Source: Actinomycetota bacterium (GTDB lineage: Bacteria; Actinomycetota; Acidimicrobiia; Acidimicrobiales; Acidimicrobilacustridaceae). From it: a stretch of 53,441 nt of DNA. Of the stretch, positions 41,686 to 52,125 are shown piece after piece. Each line of letters begins with the position of its first letter. Position 1 is the stretch's first letter. Under the pieces are notes generated by a model, which did no database searches, had not been told where the DNA came from, and saw nothing but the letters and a program-made list of their open reading frames with translations. The translations under genes and the position numbers were made by a program. Location of the stretch: the NCBI GenBank assembly GCA_005787345.1, contig SYBH01000097.1, positions 1-53,441 of the forward strand, in the 5' to 3' direction.

Positions 41686-42411
41686 GTGACTCGACTCCCC
41701 TCCCTACGACCGCCGATCGGCTTCGCTCACCGCGGAGCGAAGGCTCATGCTCCCGAGAACACGATTGAAGCCTTTGAGTTGGCCCTGCGCCTCGGTGCAA
41801 CCGGACTCGAGAGCGACGTCTGGATCACTGCAGACGGGATTGCTGTTCTTGACCATGACGGCCTCATTGGTCGTCGTCCGCTTCGTCGTCCGATTTCCGA
41901 GTTGATGTCGGCAGAACTTCCCCGTCATATCCCCACTCTGCGCGAGTTCTATGAAGTCGTCGGAAGCTCGGCAGATTTCTCCCTAGACATCAAAGACCCA
42001 GCGGCGGCGACGGAGGTGGTGGCATGTGCCCGAGACGCCGGCGCCGAAGATCGGCTCTGGCTCTGCCACCCTGATCGGCATCTCGTGAGTTCATGGAGAG
42101 ACCTCTCCTCCACCGTTCACTTGGTTGAATCCACACGAACGGCCAAGTTCGAGGGCAGCGCGGAGTTTCACATTGCCCAAAGCGCCGATCTTGGTATCGA
42201 GGTGATCAATCTGCACCACAGCGAATGGACCGGCGGTTCGGTAGCGATGGTTCATCGCTTTGGATTGCTCGCTTTTGGCTGGGATGCACAATTCGATCGA
42301 GTCCTCGACGAACTGCTCGACTGCGGAATCGATGGTGTCTACAGCGACCATGTCGACACGATGATGGCCTCTCTTGGGAAAATTACCGGTAGTGATGACT
42401 TCGACGATTAG
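41686..42411 (+). CDS. glycerophosphodiester phosphodiesterase family protein
   Basis: A 241-residue GDPD/UgpQ-type enzyme cleaving glycerophosphodiesters. FAHRGAKAHAPENTIEAFELAL near residues 10-31 and GLESDVWITADGIAVLDHDGLIGR near 37-60 give the catalytic His pair and metal-binding Glu/Asp. DFSLDIKDPAA near 93 adds the later acidic residue. GTG 41686 is used because GGGGCAGG lies eight bases upstream; the frame extends far upstream without homology. It is a lone plus-strand gene between lepB and tatB. No signal peptide is seen, so it is probably cytoplasmic. Confidence 0.92.
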   Translation: MTRLPSLRPPIGFAHRGAKAHAPENTIEAFELALRLGATGLESDVWITADGIAVLDHDGLIGRRPLRRPISELMSAELPRHIPTLREFYEVVGSSADFSLDIKDPAAATEVVACARDAGAEDRLWLCHPDRHLVSSWRDLSSTVHLVESTRTAKFEGSAEFHIAQSADLGIEVINLHHSEWTGGSVAMVHRFGLLAFGWDAQFDRVLDELLDCGIDGVYSDHVDTMMASLGKITGSDDFDD

Positions 42412-42447
42412 CCCGATCACCACAAACGCGACAAGCGCAATGGCCTT

Positions 42448-43074
42448 TTAGAGCAAACCGAATCTTCCAAGCGGCCAAACTGTGACAAACGCTCGGCCAA
42501 CAATCGTGCCTTGATCAATGGTTCCAAAATAGCGACTGTCTTTTGAATCACTGCGATTGTCGCCCATGACCCAAACCGCGCCGGGAGGTACAACGCATGG
42601 AACGTCGGCGGTGCACTTGTAGGGAGCATTCGAACTGCTCGTGACGGTACCGTCAGCAAGGTAGGACTCTTCGAGTCGCTTCCCATCGACGTAAATGCCA
42701 CCGTCGATAAAGGAAATTGATTCGCCAGGCAGCCCGACCACCCGTTTGATGAGATCAGGAATAGTGCTGGATGTTTCCGAAGGAGGTCGCTCGAAAACAA
42801 TCACGTCGCCACGATTGACATCATGAAGTCGATAACTCAGTTTGTTGACGAGGACTCTGTCGCCCTCTTGCAGCGTTGGATACATCGATAGGGACGGTAT
42901 AAAAAACGCTTGAAGAAGGAAGGTTTTCACCACCAGAGCGAGAAAGATCGCTCCGACAATGACGAGGATCCATTCAACGAAACTGGCCCCACGTGGACCG
43001 AACCACTTCTCGAACCGACGACGACGGTACCGCCAACGAGTCGATGCGACGGGTTCAGTTGCAGGACTGGTCAC
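42448..43074 (-). CDS. lepB: signal peptidase I
   Basis: Membrane serine protease removing signal peptides. The 208-residue protein has one N-terminal transmembrane segment (ILVIVGAIFLALVVKTFLL, residues about 36-54). The nucleophile Ser is in PSLSMYPTL near 60-68, the general-base Lys in IKRVVGLPGESI near 109-120, and box E GDNRSDSKDSR lies near 170. Starts with GTG. It is placed between pafC and the GDPD gene on the minus strand, an unusual position for lepB. It is 51 bases after the pafC end, so the two may or may not be linked. Confidence 0.94.
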   Translation of the reverse strand: MTSPATEPVASTRWRYRRRRFEKWFGPRGASFVEWILVIVGAIFLALVVKTFLLQAFFIPSLSMYPTLQEGDRVLVNKLSYRLHDVNRGDVIVFERPPSETSSTIPDLIKRVVGLPGESISFIDGGIYVDGKRLEESYLADGTVTSSSNAPYKCTADVPCVVPPGAVWVMGDNRSDSKDSRYFGTIDQGTIVGRAFVTVWPLGRFGLL

Positions 43075-43125
43075 GGGTTGGCTTTCAGGGGGGAACGAGA
43101 CCGGTGCGTTCCGGTGCGCCGTAGC

Positions 43126-44067
43126 CTAGTCACGGTAGTTGGAGAGCAACCTTCGGGCGGCTGCGCCACCAACACCTTGAAGCTCGGGAGACGCTTCAAC
43201 GACTACGGCATCGGGCCCAAGTCTGAGAAGTAAACGCTCAAGCCAAGCCAGCGAACCGATAGCGAGGACAATCGTTGCGGATCCATCGGGGTGGGGCTCT
43301 ATCGACTCTGTTGGGTAGTACTCGGTGACCCATCGGGCATCTGATGAGAGCAGCAACGTGATCCGGCCTAGAGCGTTTGATCCGTCGAATAGTTGAAATG
43401 GTGGCAGTGGATTCGGAGCGACAAAGTGCGTTTCGGTTGCTTCTGCCTGGCGAACTCGGTCAATACGGAACACCCGTTCAGCGTTACTGGAGTGACACCA
43501 ACCATGTAGGTACCAAAGACCGCCCTCGGAATGAATTGCCCAGGGATCGACTTGGCGGGTACCAGTGTCGTCGCGTCCGTAGCTGTAATAGGTGATTTCT
43601 ACCGTCTGGAGGCGTTCAATCGCGACTCGCAATAATTCGGTGATCGCGTCGGGGGCGGTATCGATTCCAATATCAACAGCGGTCTCGGAACCTTCGCCAA
43701 GGGTACGCAACACCTTGTCTAGGCCGCGAGCGAGTGCGCTCGAGTGATCGGCCCCCGGAACCGAGAGTAACGCTTTCGCAGAGGTGAGAAGCGCGAAGGT
43801 CTGTTCAGCAGTGAGCCGAAGAGGGCGGCGGAAGTAATCGGGAAGATCAATCGTGACCGTGTCTGCGTCGACAATTGCGTTAATGAGGAGGTCTGGCGTG
43901 TAGGGGTGAACTCCAACCATCGACGTTATGATGAGGCAGTCACGTAAGTCGTCTGCATCGATCGCGAACCGCTCACTGATTTCTTTGATACTTGCTGTTC
44001 CATCGGGCTGATTTGCAACCCACGGAACGATAGCCAGCGTTCGATCCAGCCTCTCGGCTGCGGTCAT
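43126..44067 (-). CDS. pafC: WYL-domain transcription regulator PafC
   Basis: A partner of PafB in the heterodimeric regulator controlling the mycobacterial RecA-independent DNA damage response. The 313-residue protein has an N-terminal divergent winged helix (LDRTLAIVPWVANQPDGTASIKEISERF). A WYL domain follows, with TYYSYGRDD and VDPWAIHSEGGLWYLHGWC near residues 165-195, where the WYL triad is intact. The ATG at 44067 follows the pafB stop by one base. A GTG at 44085 overlapping pafB is an alternative. Confidence 0.92.
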   Translation of the reverse strand: MTAAERLDRTLAIVPWVANQPDGTASIKEISERFAIDADDLRDCLIITSMVGVHPYTPDLLINAIVDADTVTIDLPDYFRRPLRLTAEQTFALLTSAKALLSVPGADHSSALARGLDKVLRTLGEGSETAVDIGIDTAPDAITELLRVAIERLQTVEITYYSYGRDDTGTRQVDPWAIHSEGGLWYLHGWCHSSNAERVFRIDRVRQAEATETHFVAPNPLPPFQLFDGSNALGRITLLLSSDARWVTEYYPTESIEPHPDGSATIVLAIGSLAWLERLLLRLGPDAVVVEASPELQGVGGAAARRLLSNYRD

Positions 44068-44068
44068 G

Positions 44069-45046
44069 TCAGCCACGATTTTCACCGCCGATGGCTTCGA
44101 GCCATTCGATCATTGATGCCCTTGCTTCAGGAGGATCGAGGATCTCGGCGTGATCGAGGAAGCTGAGTACAAATGAGCGAAAAGCCGGCCAGTTCGCGAC
44201 GGGAACTTGGAAAGAAAGCCCCCCGTTGGCCTGCTCGCTGACAGCGCAAGAGGAAAGAGATTGCCGCGCAAATTCCGAGACCTCAGCGTCGAACCGAACA
44301 GTCATCACTACCGGCTCATTGTCTCCGAACTCCCACGGATCCGCTTGCTCCGATGGTGTCGTCGGAATGGGGTGAGTTTGACTGCCGGGATCGTCGAGTT
44401 GAACTTCGCCACGAACCCGATCAAGACGAAAGTTCCTCTGTTCGCTGCGTTCGAGATCGAACGCAGCGAGGTTCCATCGTCCCCGTTTGAAATCGAGGTG
44501 CCATGGTTCGACGGAACGCTGGGAAATGCCCGCGCTGCTCTCGTAGGTGAACGAAACGACTCGACGCTCTGTCACCGCCCGAAACAATGGGACCAAAGAC
44601 GCATCACTTGGAATCTCCGTTAACTCTCCAACCGGGATACCGATGGAGTCGCTCGAAGCTGCATCAACCACTCCACCAAGCCGCCACATCGCTCGCGCCA
44701 TGTCTCCGGGCGAGGAACCAACGGTGACCGTCTCTAGTGCAAGGTGCAATGAGGCGAGTTCGTCGCTCTCTAACCCTGGATCGGGAAGTTCGTACTTTGA
44801 TTTGTCGACTCGGTACGCCGTGAGGTCGGCGGTTGCACCAGTGACAACCTCGATTGGTACACCGAGGCTGAGTAGATCTTTCTTGTCGCGCTCGAATGTG
44901 CGTCGGAACGAGTCGTGGTCAGCGTTGTAGCCAGGTACACGCTGCTGGATGTCGATGGCCCGAATGCCTTGCACAGTGTCGCTTAATGCAGCCAGTAAAT
45001 TCATCTGGCGCTCAAATTTCTCGGCAGATTTATCGGTGGGAATCAT
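44069..45046 (-). CDS. pafB: WYL-domain transcription regulator PafB
   Basis: A 325-residue HTH-WYL regulator. The N-terminal winged helix (KFERQMNLLAALSDTVQGIRAIDIQQRV) is followed by a WYL domain with VSFTYESSAG and VEPWHLDFKRGRWNLAAFDLE near residues 165-205. The name-giving WYL triad is WNL here, unlike PafC. The order pafA-pafB-pafC is that of Mycobacterium. No Shine-Dalgarno is seen. It lies 33 bases after pafA, in the proteasome operon. Confidence 0.92.
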   Translation of the reverse strand: MIPTDKSAEKFERQMNLLAALSDTVQGIRAIDIQQRVPGYNADHDSFRRTFERDKKDLLSLGVPIEVVTGATADLTAYRVDKSKYELPDPGLESDELASLHLALETVTVGSSPGDMARAMWRLGGVVDAASSDSIGIPVGELTEIPSDASLVPLFRAVTERRVVSFTYESSAGISQRSVEPWHLDFKRGRWNLAAFDLERSEQRNFRLDRVRGEVQLDDPGSQTHPIPTTPSEQADPWEFGDNEPVVMTVRFDAEVSEFARQSLSSCAVSEQANGGLSFQVPVANWPAFRSFVLSFLDHAEILDPPEARASMIEWLEAIGGENRG

Positions 45047-45079
45047 TCACACATCACTTGGGCTGAAAGTATTGGACGA

Positions 45080-46438
45080 CTACAGAGACGCAATCAATTT
45101 CTCGACGCGCTCGTCGTGAGATCGGAAAGGGTCTTTACACAAAACGGTTCGTTGGGCTTGATCATTTAACTTCAAATGCACCCAGTCGACGGTGTAGTCG
45201 CGCTTACGTTCTTTTGCTTTCTTGATGAACTCACCGCGAAGTCGTGCTCGAGTCGTTTGCGGTGGAGTGTCGATTGCCTCTTCGATCTCGGTGTCGTCGC
45301 AAATGCGCTCCACCAAACCACGATCCTGCATCCGGTAGAAAACACCGCGTTTTCGGTTGATGTCGTGGTACTGGAGATCCACCAGTGCAACTTTCGGATC
45401 GGTGAGTTCGAGTCCGTGGCGCTCACGGTATGCCTCAATCAATTTGTACTTGATGACCCAATCAGCTTGGCGGTCTTGCCCTAGGGGATCCTTTTCTATT
45501 TGTGTGAGCGCTTGTTCCCACATGCCGAGTGCTTGTTTCTCAAGCGGCGAAAAATCTCGCCGGTCCGCGTATCGGAGCGCTCGGCTCAGATATTCACTCT
45601 GAATTTCAAGGGCAGTTGCTTCCCGACCATTCGCAAGCCTCACTTTTCGGGTGCATGTCATGTCGTGACTGATCTCGCGAATAGCGCGAATCGGATTTTC
45701 GAGCGTCATGTCCCGCATAATCACGTTGGGCTCCTCCAGCATGCGAAGGAGTATGGCAGTTGTCCCGATCTTGAGGAATGTTGCGTATTCGCTCATGTTT
45801 GAATCGCCAACGATGACATGGAGTCGCCGATAACGCTCTGCGTCGGCATGGGGCTCATCTCGGGTGTTGATGATTGGTCGACTTCGGGTTGTCGCCGAAG
45901 ATGTCCCTTCCCAGATGTGTTCGGCCCTTTGGGAAATACAGAACATTGCGCCACGAGCAGTTTGCAGAACCTTGCCGGCGCCAGCGTAAATCTGACGTGT
46001 CACGAGGAACGGAATTAGCGTATTTGTGTAATGGGCCAACTCTTCGTTCCGGCCGGTCAGGTAGTTCTCGTGGCAGCCGTAGGAGTTTCCAGCCGAATCG
46101 GTGTTGTTTTTAAAGAGATAGATATCTCCGTTTATCCCCTCATCGGCAAGACGATTCTCAGCAGAGGTAAGTAACTGTTCAAGGATGCGCTCCCCTGCTT
46201 TGTCATGAACAACGACATCGTGGATCGAGTCGCATTCTGGGGTTGCATACTCGGGATGTGAGCCAACATCGAGATACAACCGCGCACCGTTTTGGAGAAA
46301 GACATTCGAACTTCTACCCCAAGAGACAACTCTGCGGAATAAGTAGCGGGCAACCTCATCAGGGCTGAGACGGCGTTGGCCGCGCAGAGTGCAGGTAACG
46401 CCGTACTCGTTCTCTAGCCCGAAGATTCTCCGCTCCAT
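45080..46438 (-). CDS. pafA: Pup-protein ligase PafA
   Basis: ATP-dependent ligase joining the C-terminal Glu of Pup to lysines of target proteins. The 452-residue product starts [16 protein letters not shown] and has the catalytic-base Asp at residue 57 in [36 protein letters not shown], with metal-binding residues, and [31 protein letters not shown] follow. There is no Dop loop, which separates it from dop in the same locus. Length is standard. Confidence 0.97.
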   Translation of the reverse strand: MERRIFGLENEYGVTCTLRGQRRLSPDEVARYLFRRVVSWGRSSNVFLQNGARLYLDVGSHPEYATPECDSIHDVVVHDKAGERILEQLLTSAENRLADEGINGDIYLFKNNTDSAGNSYGCHENYLTGRNEELAHYTNTLIPFLVTRQIYAGAGKVLQTARGAMFCISQRAEHIWEGTSSATTRSRPIINTRDEPHADAERYRRLHVIVGDSNMSEYATFLKIGTTAILLRMLEEPNVIMRDMTLENPIRAIREISHDMTCTRKVRLANGREATALEIQSEYLSRALRYADRRDFSPLEKQALGMWEQALTQIEKDPLGQDRQADWVIKYKLIEAYRERHGLELTDPKVALVDLQYHDINRKRGVFYRMQDRGLVERICDDTEIEEAIDTPPQTTRARLRGEFIKKAKERKRDYTVDWVHLKLNDQAQRTVLCKDPFRSHDERVEKLIASL

Positions 46439-46486
46439 ACCGGCACGCTATCGGTGAGCGCGAGTCGGAGGGTGACCAAACGGGAA

Positions 46487-47170
46487 TCAGTTCTTCGGAA
46501 GGAAATCCGGGAGTTCTGATCGTTCGATACGACGGAATGAGCGGCGCTGGGCACCCCGATCAAGGACCGCAACCTCGAGATCGGTTGCATCGAGTGAGCG
46601 GTCCGGTCCGGCGAGGGCGGCGACCGCAACAGCGAGGACCGCCTTTAGGTCGAGTTCGGCCGACCATGTCTCCTCGAGGCGGTTTGAGATGGTGTCGGCG
46701 TCACCGCCGAGAACCGTAAAGCGATCCTCGTCCATGACGGTGCCGTCATAGAGGATGTGAAAGAACTGGTCGTCTGCCGAGGTGAGACCAACCTCGGCCA
46801 CGAGAATCTCTACTTCCATTGGCTTCATCTCGTGGGTGAAAACCTGGCCGAGGATTTGTGCGTATTGATTGCCGAGGCTTCGAGCGTCGACGTCCTCACG
46901 GCTATAGGAAAAGCCTTTGAGGTCGGCTGCGCGCACTCCTGCAATTCGGAGCTGATCAAACTCGTTGTACTTGCCAACTCCAGCGAAAGCGATTCGGTCG
47001 TAGATCTCGCTGACCTTACGAAGTGTGGTTGAAGGATTCTCAGCGACGATCGCGATGCCATTGGCGAACTGGGTTGCAACGAGTGATCGACCTCGGGCGA
47101 TTCCTTTCCTGGCGTAATCGGCCCGATCTTTCATCACCTGTTCGGGGGCGACGTAGTACGGCATGCTCAT
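46487..47170 (-). CDS. prcA: proteasome subunit alpha
   Basis: Forms the outer rings of the 20S core and gates substrate entry. The 227-residue protein begins MSMPYYVAPEQVMKDRADYARKGIARGRSLV, the alpha-type N-terminal gating helix. No catalytic Thr is present. AGVGKYNEFDQLRIAGVRAADLKGFSYSREDV is characteristic of actinobacterial PrcA. The ATG overlaps the prcB stop (ATGA), so the alpha and beta chains are translationally coupled. Downstream is pafA. Confidence 0.96.
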   Translation of the reverse strand: MSMPYYVAPEQVMKDRADYARKGIARGRSLVATQFANGIAIVAENPSTTLRKVSEIYDRIAFAGVGKYNEFDQLRIAGVRAADLKGFSYSREDVDARSLGNQYAQILGQVFTHEMKPMEVEILVAEVGLTSADDQFFHILYDGTVMDEDRFTVLGGDADTISNRLEETWSAELDLKAVLAVAVAALAGPDRSLDATDLEVAVLDRGAQRRSFRRIERSELPDFLPKN

Positions 47171-48009
47171 CGGGCACCGCCGGATGTCTCGGTTGATGTC
47201 TCGGGCAATCGCCCGCCGCCGTCGCGAGATGACAACGCGTCGAGCAAACCGACGAAACGTTGTGCGATATCTGTATCGTCGACCCGTTCGAAACCGTCAG
47301 AAGTAATGGTTGCGATTACCGGGTAAATGCCACGAACCATGTCGGGTCCACCGGTAGCGGAGTCTTCGTCGGCTGCCTCGAAAAGAGCGGTAATCGCGAG
47401 GTCGACAGTTTCATCGCGACTAAGTCCTTCGTGGAAGCGCATTTTTACGACCGATCCAGCTAACGAACCTCCGGATCCGCTCGTCGCAAAGTTGGATTCT
47501 TCGTAGCGGCCGCCGGTGATGTCGTACTGGAATAAGCGTCCTGTCGCTCTCCGAGTGTCGTAACCGGCGAAGATCGGCACAACAGCAAGACCTTGCATTG
47601 CGGCCGGAAGATTATTGCGAACCATTTGACCAAGTTGGTTGGCTTTACCCTCAAGTGAAAGCTGCGAACCTTCAACTTTTTCGTAATGCTCAAGCTGCAA
47701 CTGAAACAACTTGACCATCTCCATTGCTGGACCCGCCGCGCCGGCAATGGCCACACCTGAATGGCGATCGGCTGGGAACACTTTTTCGATCGCTCGATGG
47801 CTGATGATGTGTCCTGAGGTAGCCCTTCGATCCCCCGCCATCACTACGCCGTCTGCGTAGCGAATCGCAACAACTGTTGTTGCGTGGGTGATCGACAATC
47901 GCTCATCGACGGCTGCGGTCGGGGCGACTGGAACAAGACCCTGCATCTTGGCTAGCGCCGCGAAATCTGGACCTGGATCCTCGGACGGATTGAAAAACGG
48001 CATACTCAC
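47167..48009 (-). CDS. prcB: proteasome subunit beta
   Basis: Catalytic subunit of the 20S proteasome. A propeptide of about 43 residues precedes the N-terminal nucleophile Thr44 in HA-TTVVAIRYADGVVMAGDRRAT; the conserved Asp and the EKVF Lys follow. The residue before the cleavage is Ala, where Gly is usual. IFAGYDTRRATGRLFQYDITGG and SNFATSGSGGSLAGSVVKM are family-typical. The C-terminal tail is Thr/Gly-rich. Starts with GTG at 48009 (ATG at 48003 is possible). prcA overlaps its stop. Confidence 0.96.
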   Translation of the reverse strand: MSMPFFNPSEDPGPDFAALAKMQGLVPVAPTAAVDERLSITHATTVVAIRYADGVVMAGDRRATSGHIISHRAIEKVFPADRHSGVAIAGAAGPAMEMVKLFQLQLEHYEKVEGSQLSLEGKANQLGQMVRNNLPAAMQGLAVVPIFAGYDTRRATGRLFQYDITGGRYEESNFATSGSGGSLAGSVVKMRFHEGLSRDETVDLAITALFEAADEDSATGGPDMVRGIYPVIATITSDGFERVDDTDIAQRFVGLLDALSSRDGGGRLPETSTETSGGAR

Positions 48010-48051
48010 GCTGGAGAGGCTACCGGTTGGGCAGAGTTTCGCCTGCGGCTG

Positions 48052-48246
48052 CTATTGGCCACCCTTTTGCACGAAACTGCGCACAAAATCCTCGGCGTTG
48101 GTTTCAAGAACCTCATCGATTTCATCGAGAAGGTCGTCGAGCTCAGCCTTGAGCTTCTCACCTGCATCCGAACTGGCTGGGGCCTCGTCCACTGCTTCTT
48201 CTGGGCGCTCGGTTGGTGTTCGTCTGATCTGTTCACGTTCAGGCAT
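48052..48246 (-). CDS. pup: prokaryotic ubiquitin-like protein Pup
   Basis: A 64-residue protein tag. The N-terminal half is disordered (Arg/Pro/Glu-rich). The C-terminal half is a coiled-coil segment ([22 protein letters not shown]) that is recognised by ARC, PafA and Dop. It ends FVQKGGQ, so the terminal Gln must be deamidated by Dop before ligation. A perfect AGGAGG (48251-48256 on the complementary strand) sits before the ATG at 48246. The open frame further upstream is not needed. Order arc-dop-pup-prcB-prcA is conserved. Confidence 0.97.
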   Translation of the reverse strand: MPEREQIRRTPTERPEEAVDEAPASSDAGEKLKAELDDLLDEIDEVLETNAEDFVRSFVQKGGQ

Positions 48247-48250
48247 GGCA

Positions 48251-48256
48251 CCTCCT
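48251..48256 (-). promoter_or_regulatory. Shine-Dalgarno of pup
   Basis: AGGAGG four bases before the pup ATG. It fixes the start at 48246 over the longer open frame. Confidence 0.75.
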
Positions 48257-48298
48257 AAAAGTCGAGTTCGTGATCCCGAGGAATCGGAAACCACTCCC

Positions 48299-49810
48299 CT
48301 ATGCGTCGAGCTGCGCAAGCAACTCGGCCGCAGTTCGGCTGGATTCGATCACGCTAGCCACATGGGAGGCGGTTCCGCGCGACGGTTCCATCATTGCGAC
48401 CCTCCTGAGGGGTTCGGAACCCACATCGAACACCATGGAGTCCCAATTTGCAGACACGATCTCGTCGCCAAATTTGGCAAGACAGGCTCCCCGGAAATAG
48501 GCGCGGGTGTCTTCTGGAGGGAAACTCATTCCGCGAAGTACCAATTCGGGATCACAAACGGTTTCTAAGCCGACTCGCCGAGCAAGGGACTTCTCGGGAC
48601 GAAGGTCGTGATACTGCAAGTCAAGCGCGTGGAGGCGAGCATCACCCCAGTCCAAACCGTGCCGCTCGCGGTAGCCGCTAATGAGCCTGTACTTGGCGAT
48701 CCAATCGATGGTGCTGGCAAGTGATTCAGGATCGGTCTCAAGCCCCGAGAGTGACTGATCCCAACGACGAAGGATCTCGGGTCCGACCTCTTCCCCCACT
48801 ACCGAGAATCCATGATGCTCTCCCCAGCTCACCGCTCGTTCGAAGAGATAGCGCTGAACCTCGAGCGCAGTCACTGAGCCGCCGGCTAAGAGTGGCAAGG
48901 CAGAAGTGAGCGAAAGATCAGTACTTACCGTGCGCAGTGCGTGAATGGGTGCGACGAACCGGAGGTCACGTTTGATCCAGTCGTCTTCAATCATCGCCAA
49001 GACGAGTGAGGTGGTGCCGACCTTCAAGAACGTAGCTACCTCGCTCATATTCGCGTCGCCGATAATGACGTGAAGACGACGGTACTTCTGTGGGTCGGCG
49101 TGGGGCTCGTCTCTTGTATTGATGATTGGCCGCTTCAGCGTCGTTTCGAGACCAACCTCTTCTTCGAAGAAGTCTGCACGCTGACTGATCTGAAACGGCA
49201 CGACATCGGACGAAAGACCAAGTTCACTTCCGACTTTCCCGGCCCCACAGAAGATTTGGCGGGTGATGAAGTGCGGGGTGATTTCCGCAACGATTCTTCC
49301 AAAGGGAAGGTCACGATCGATGAGGTAGTTCTCGTGACATCCGTACGAGTTCCCTTTCCCATCAGAGTTGTTTTTGTACGCAACAATCGACTGACCTTCG
49401 GGCAAGAGCGCATCGGCTGCTCTCATCGACTTTTCGACAATCAATTCGGCAGATCTGTCGAAAGTGACAACTGACAATGCGTCGCCACATTCGGGGGTCG
49501 AAAGTTCGGGGTGGGCATGATCGACGTAGTAGCGAGCACCGTTGGTGAGGACTGCGTTCACCATGTGAGTTTCGACCTCGGGAGGCATAGAGTCAGGACT
49601 CGCAGCACCGCGGACATCGGCTCCCGGGGTTTCGTACTCGAAATCCCAACCGACACTTGGTGCACCGTGTGCGGCACCGCCAGATTTGGTGAGATCGCTG
49701 AGATAGGAATTAATCAGAATGGAAGACGCGGTAATCGGATTGGGATCGTCGACGCCACGAAAAACGATTCCGTACTCGGTTTCTATTCCACAGATCTTTC
49801 TGATGGCCAC
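48299..49810 (-). CDS. dop: Pup deamidase/depupylase Dop
   Basis: Deamidates the Pup C-terminal Gln and removes Pup from substrates. The 503-residue product is homologous to PafA ([15 protein letters not shown], then [15 protein letters not shown] with the catalytic Asp at residue 97). It has an insertion near residues 40-75, the Dop loop, absent from Paf[18 protein letters not shown] and [26 protein letters not shown] are conserved. The gap to arc upstream is 32 bases. Both Pup-cycle enzymes are thus in one locus. Confidence 0.97.
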   Translation of the reverse strand: MAIRKICGIETEYGIVFRGVDDPNPITASSILINSYLSDLTKSGGAAHGAPSVGWDFEYETPGADVRGAASPDSMPPEVETHMVNAVLTNGARYYVDHAHPELSTPECGDALSVVTFDRSAELIVEKSMRAADALLPEGQSIVAYKNNSDGKGNSYGCHENYLIDRDLPFGRIVAEITPHFITRQIFCGAGKVGSELGLSSDVVPFQISQRADFFEEEVGLETTLKRPIINTRDEPHADPQKYRRLHVIIGDANMSEVATFLKVGTTSLVLAMIEDDWIKRDLRFVAPIHALRTVSTDLSLTSALPLLAGGSVTALEVQRYLFERAVSWGEHHGFSVVGEEVGPEILRRWDQSLSGLETDPESLASTIDWIAKYRLISGYRERHGLDWGDARLHALDLQYHDLRPEKSLARRVGLETVCDPELVLRGMSFPPEDTRAYFRGACLAKFGDEIVSANWDSMVFDVGSEPLRRVAMMEPSRGTASHVASVIESSRTAAELLAQLDA

Positions 49811-49842
49811 GAAAAATCCCTACAGGCTCTTTTGACTCGACT

Positions 49843-51600
49843 TCAGAGGTACTGGCCGGTGCCGACTCGCTCGATCGAGCGACCGCCTGAGGTTTCTGTC
49901 TCCGAATGTTTCACGAGAGTGCGGATGTAGATAATCCGCTCACCTTTCTTGCCCGAAATCTTGGCCCAGTCGTCAGGGTTGGTCGTATTGGGCAGATCCT
50001 CATGCTCTTTATATTCCTGATGAATCGACTCAAACATGTCGTTCACGCGGATTCCTCGTTCACCAGTTCGCAAAAAACGTTTGATCGCGAGTTTCTTTGC
50101 CCGTCTGACGATGTTCTCAATCATTGCGCCCGACGAGAAGTCCTTGAAGTACATGATCTCTTTGTCGCCGTTTTGGTAGGTGACCTCCAGGAACTGGTTG
50201 GCCTCATCGTCGCGATACATCTCGGCCACCGTCTGCTCGATCATGACGCGAACGGCCTTCTCCGGGTCTCCGCCTCCGAGTGAATCAATTTCGACAATGT
50301 CGAGAGGCAGGTCGGAAGTGAGGTAACGAGCGAAAATCTGCGAAGCCGAATTTTCATCGGGCCGTTCAATTTTTATCTTTACGTCGAGGCGACCGGGCCG
50401 GAGGATCGCAGGATCGATCAGGTCCTCTCTATTCGAGGCTCCGATGACGATCACATTTTTGAGCGTCTCTACGCCATCGATCTCGGCGAGAAGTTGCGGC
50501 ACGATGGTCGATTCCATATCCGAACTGATGCCGGTTCCGCGAGTGCGGAAAAGTGAATCCATCTCGTCGAAAAAGACGATCACGGGCCAGCCTTCTTCGC
50601 TCTTCTCACGTGCGCGTTCGAACACAAGGCGGATCTGCCGCTCAGTCTCACCGACGTACTTATTGAGCAATTCCGGGCCCTTGATATTCAAGAAGTAACT
50701 GCGAGCGTGTTCGTCGCCTGAAACCTCTGCGACCTTCTTGGCGAGCGAATTCGCAACTGCCTTCGCAATGAGGGTCTTCCCACAGCCGGGAGGGCCGTAG
50801 AGGAGAATGCCTTTCGGTGCGGGAAGTTTGTGTTCTGCGAAGAGTTCGTGGTGCAGGAAGGGAAGCTCGACTGCGTCCATGATCTGTTCGATTTGAGAGT
50901 CAAGGCCTCCGACGTCGGCGTAGGAGATGTCTGGGACCTCTTCGAGCACGAGTTCTTCAACATCGGGACGTGGAAGCTTCTCAAGGAGCATTGATGCTCG
51001 TGGGTCAAGCAATAACGAATCACCCGAACGAAGCTTGACGCCGAGAAGGTCCGCACCAACCTCAACAACCTGTTCTTCGTCGGCTCTGCCGACGATCATG
51101 GCTCGGTGGCCGTCACTCAGCAGTTCCTTAAAGGTCACGACCTCGCCAGTGCGTTCAGGGGCTCGGGCCAGCACGACGTTGAGCGATTCATTGAGGACGA
51201 CCTCGGATCCACGCTGTAGTTCGGCGGGTGAAATATCAGGATGCAGTGAGACACGAACTTTGCGTCCGCCGGAGAAAACATCAACTGTTCCGTCGTCGTT
51301 GTGATCGATAAATGTTCCGTAGGCCGCAGGAGGCTGACTCAGTTTCTCAACCTCGTCACGAAGCGCTGCGATGTGATCGCGCGCCTCACGCAACGTGTAG
51401 GTCAGCTTCTCGTTCTGGCTGACCGCCTGAGCCAACTGCCCCTTTGTCTCGAGCACTCGCTCCTCAAGGGTTCGGACCCGCTTCGGAGCATCCTGCAGAC
51501 GCCGGCGAAGCGAGGCCACTTCTTCCTCAAGAACACGGAACTGTTCTCTGAGTTCATCATCCGGAGAACTGTTGCCAACATTGGGATCTTGTGAACTCAT
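49843..51600 (-). CDS. arc: proteasome-associated ATPase ARC/Mpa
   Basis: Hexameric AAA ATPase that unfolds pupylated proteins into the 20S core. The 585-residue protein has an N-terminal coiled coil (about 15-85) that binds Pup. Two OB-like domains follow (about 90-215), then the AAA module with Walker A GPPGCGKT at 269-276 and Walker [13 protein letters not shown]. The C-terminus ends GQYL, the motif that docks into the 20S alpha ring. GGAGG lies upstream of the ATG. It is divergent from the ferredoxin gene across 177 bases, which hold no clear promoter. Confidence 0.97.
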   Translation of the reverse strand: MSSQDPNVGNSSPDDELREQFRVLEEEVASLRRRLQDAPKRVRTLEERVLETKGQLAQAVSQNEKLTYTLREARDHIAALRDEVEKLSQPPAAYGTFIDHNDDGTVDVFSGGRKVRVSLHPDISPAELQRGSEVVLNESLNVVLARAPERTGEVVTFKELLSDGHRAMIVGRADEEQVVEVGADLLGVKLRSGDSLLLDPRASMLLEKLPRPDVEELVLEEVPDISYADVGGLDSQIEQIMDAVELPFLHHELFAEHKLPAPKGILLYGPPGCGKTLIAKAVANSLAKKVAEVSGDEHARSYFLNIKGPELLNKYVGETERQIRLVFERAREKSEEGWPVIVFFDEMDSLFRTRGTGISSDMESTIVPQLLAEIDGVETLKNVIVIGASNREDLIDPAILRPGRLDVKIKIERPDENSASQIFARYLTSDLPLDIVEIDSLGGGDPEKAVRVMIEQTVAEMYRDDEANQFLEVTYQNGDKEIMYFKDFSSGAMIENIVRRAKKLAIKRFLRTGERGIRVNDMFESIHQEYKEHEDLPNTTNPDDWAKISGKKGERIIYIRTLVKHSETETSGGRSIERVGTGQYL

Positions 51601-51777
51601 CGGACAGACCTCCTTCTCTTCGGTTGGACCCTATCGGGCCTCTCAGGGACGCGACTGTCTGGGACGGTGGTGTGCTCCTGATTCATGACGAAATGCGCAC
51701 CCGGTTCCTCATTGGGCGCCAAAGCAACTATGGTTTGGGACGTTCCCATCCCCCCTCACGAAGAGGTGTAGTGACAC

Positions 51778-52014
51778 ATGAAGGTCTGGATCGATCAGGA
51801 TCTCTGCACAGGCGACGGACTCTGCGAGGAGATTGCTCCTGACGTGTTCACGTTGCTTGACGACGGTCTCGCCTATGTCAAAGAGGGCGACAAGGTGTTC
51901 TCCGATCCGGGCGGCGCGGCAGGACTCGCGAACATCCCCGATGGTCAGCTTGATGGCGTCATCGAGTCCGCCGAGGAATGCCCCGGAGAATGCATCTTCA
52001 TCGAAGTTGAATGA
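51778..52014 (+). CDS. small ferredoxin (3Fe-4S or 4Fe-4S type)
   Basis: A 78-residue electron carrier. It starts MKVWIDQDLCTGDGLCEEIAPDVFTLLDDG and has late cysteines in ECPGECIFIEVE. The N-terminal pattern C-X2-D-G-X2-C lacks the fourth Cys of 4Fe-4S ferredoxins, so it fits the 3Fe-4S type that supplies cytochromes P450, although no P450 is in the window. GAGG lies about 10 bases before the ATG. A ferredoxin at this place beside arc is seen in other actinobacteria to my recollection. It is followed by a good terminator hairpin. Confidence 0.88.
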   Translation: MKVWIDQDLCTGDGLCEEIAPDVFTLLDDGLAYVKEGDKVFSDPGGAAGLANIPDGQLDGVIESAEECPGECIFIEVE

Positions 52015-52046
52015 GCTGCGCTTTCGGCGCATCTGAATGTCTTTGA

Positions 52047-52075
52047 GGGCCTCAGCATTGCTGGGGCCCTTCTCA
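52047..52075 (+). terminator. terminator of the ferredoxin gene
   Basis: GGGCCTCAGC-ATT-GCTGGGGCCC forms a ten-base-pair stem with one G-T pair, followed by TTCTC. It lies 32 bases past the ferredoxin stop, between convergent genes. Confidence 0.65.
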
Positions 52076-52125
52076 TTATCCCAAGTCTTTGCCTACATCT
52101 AGGAGAAGACCCTCTCTGGGCAGTC

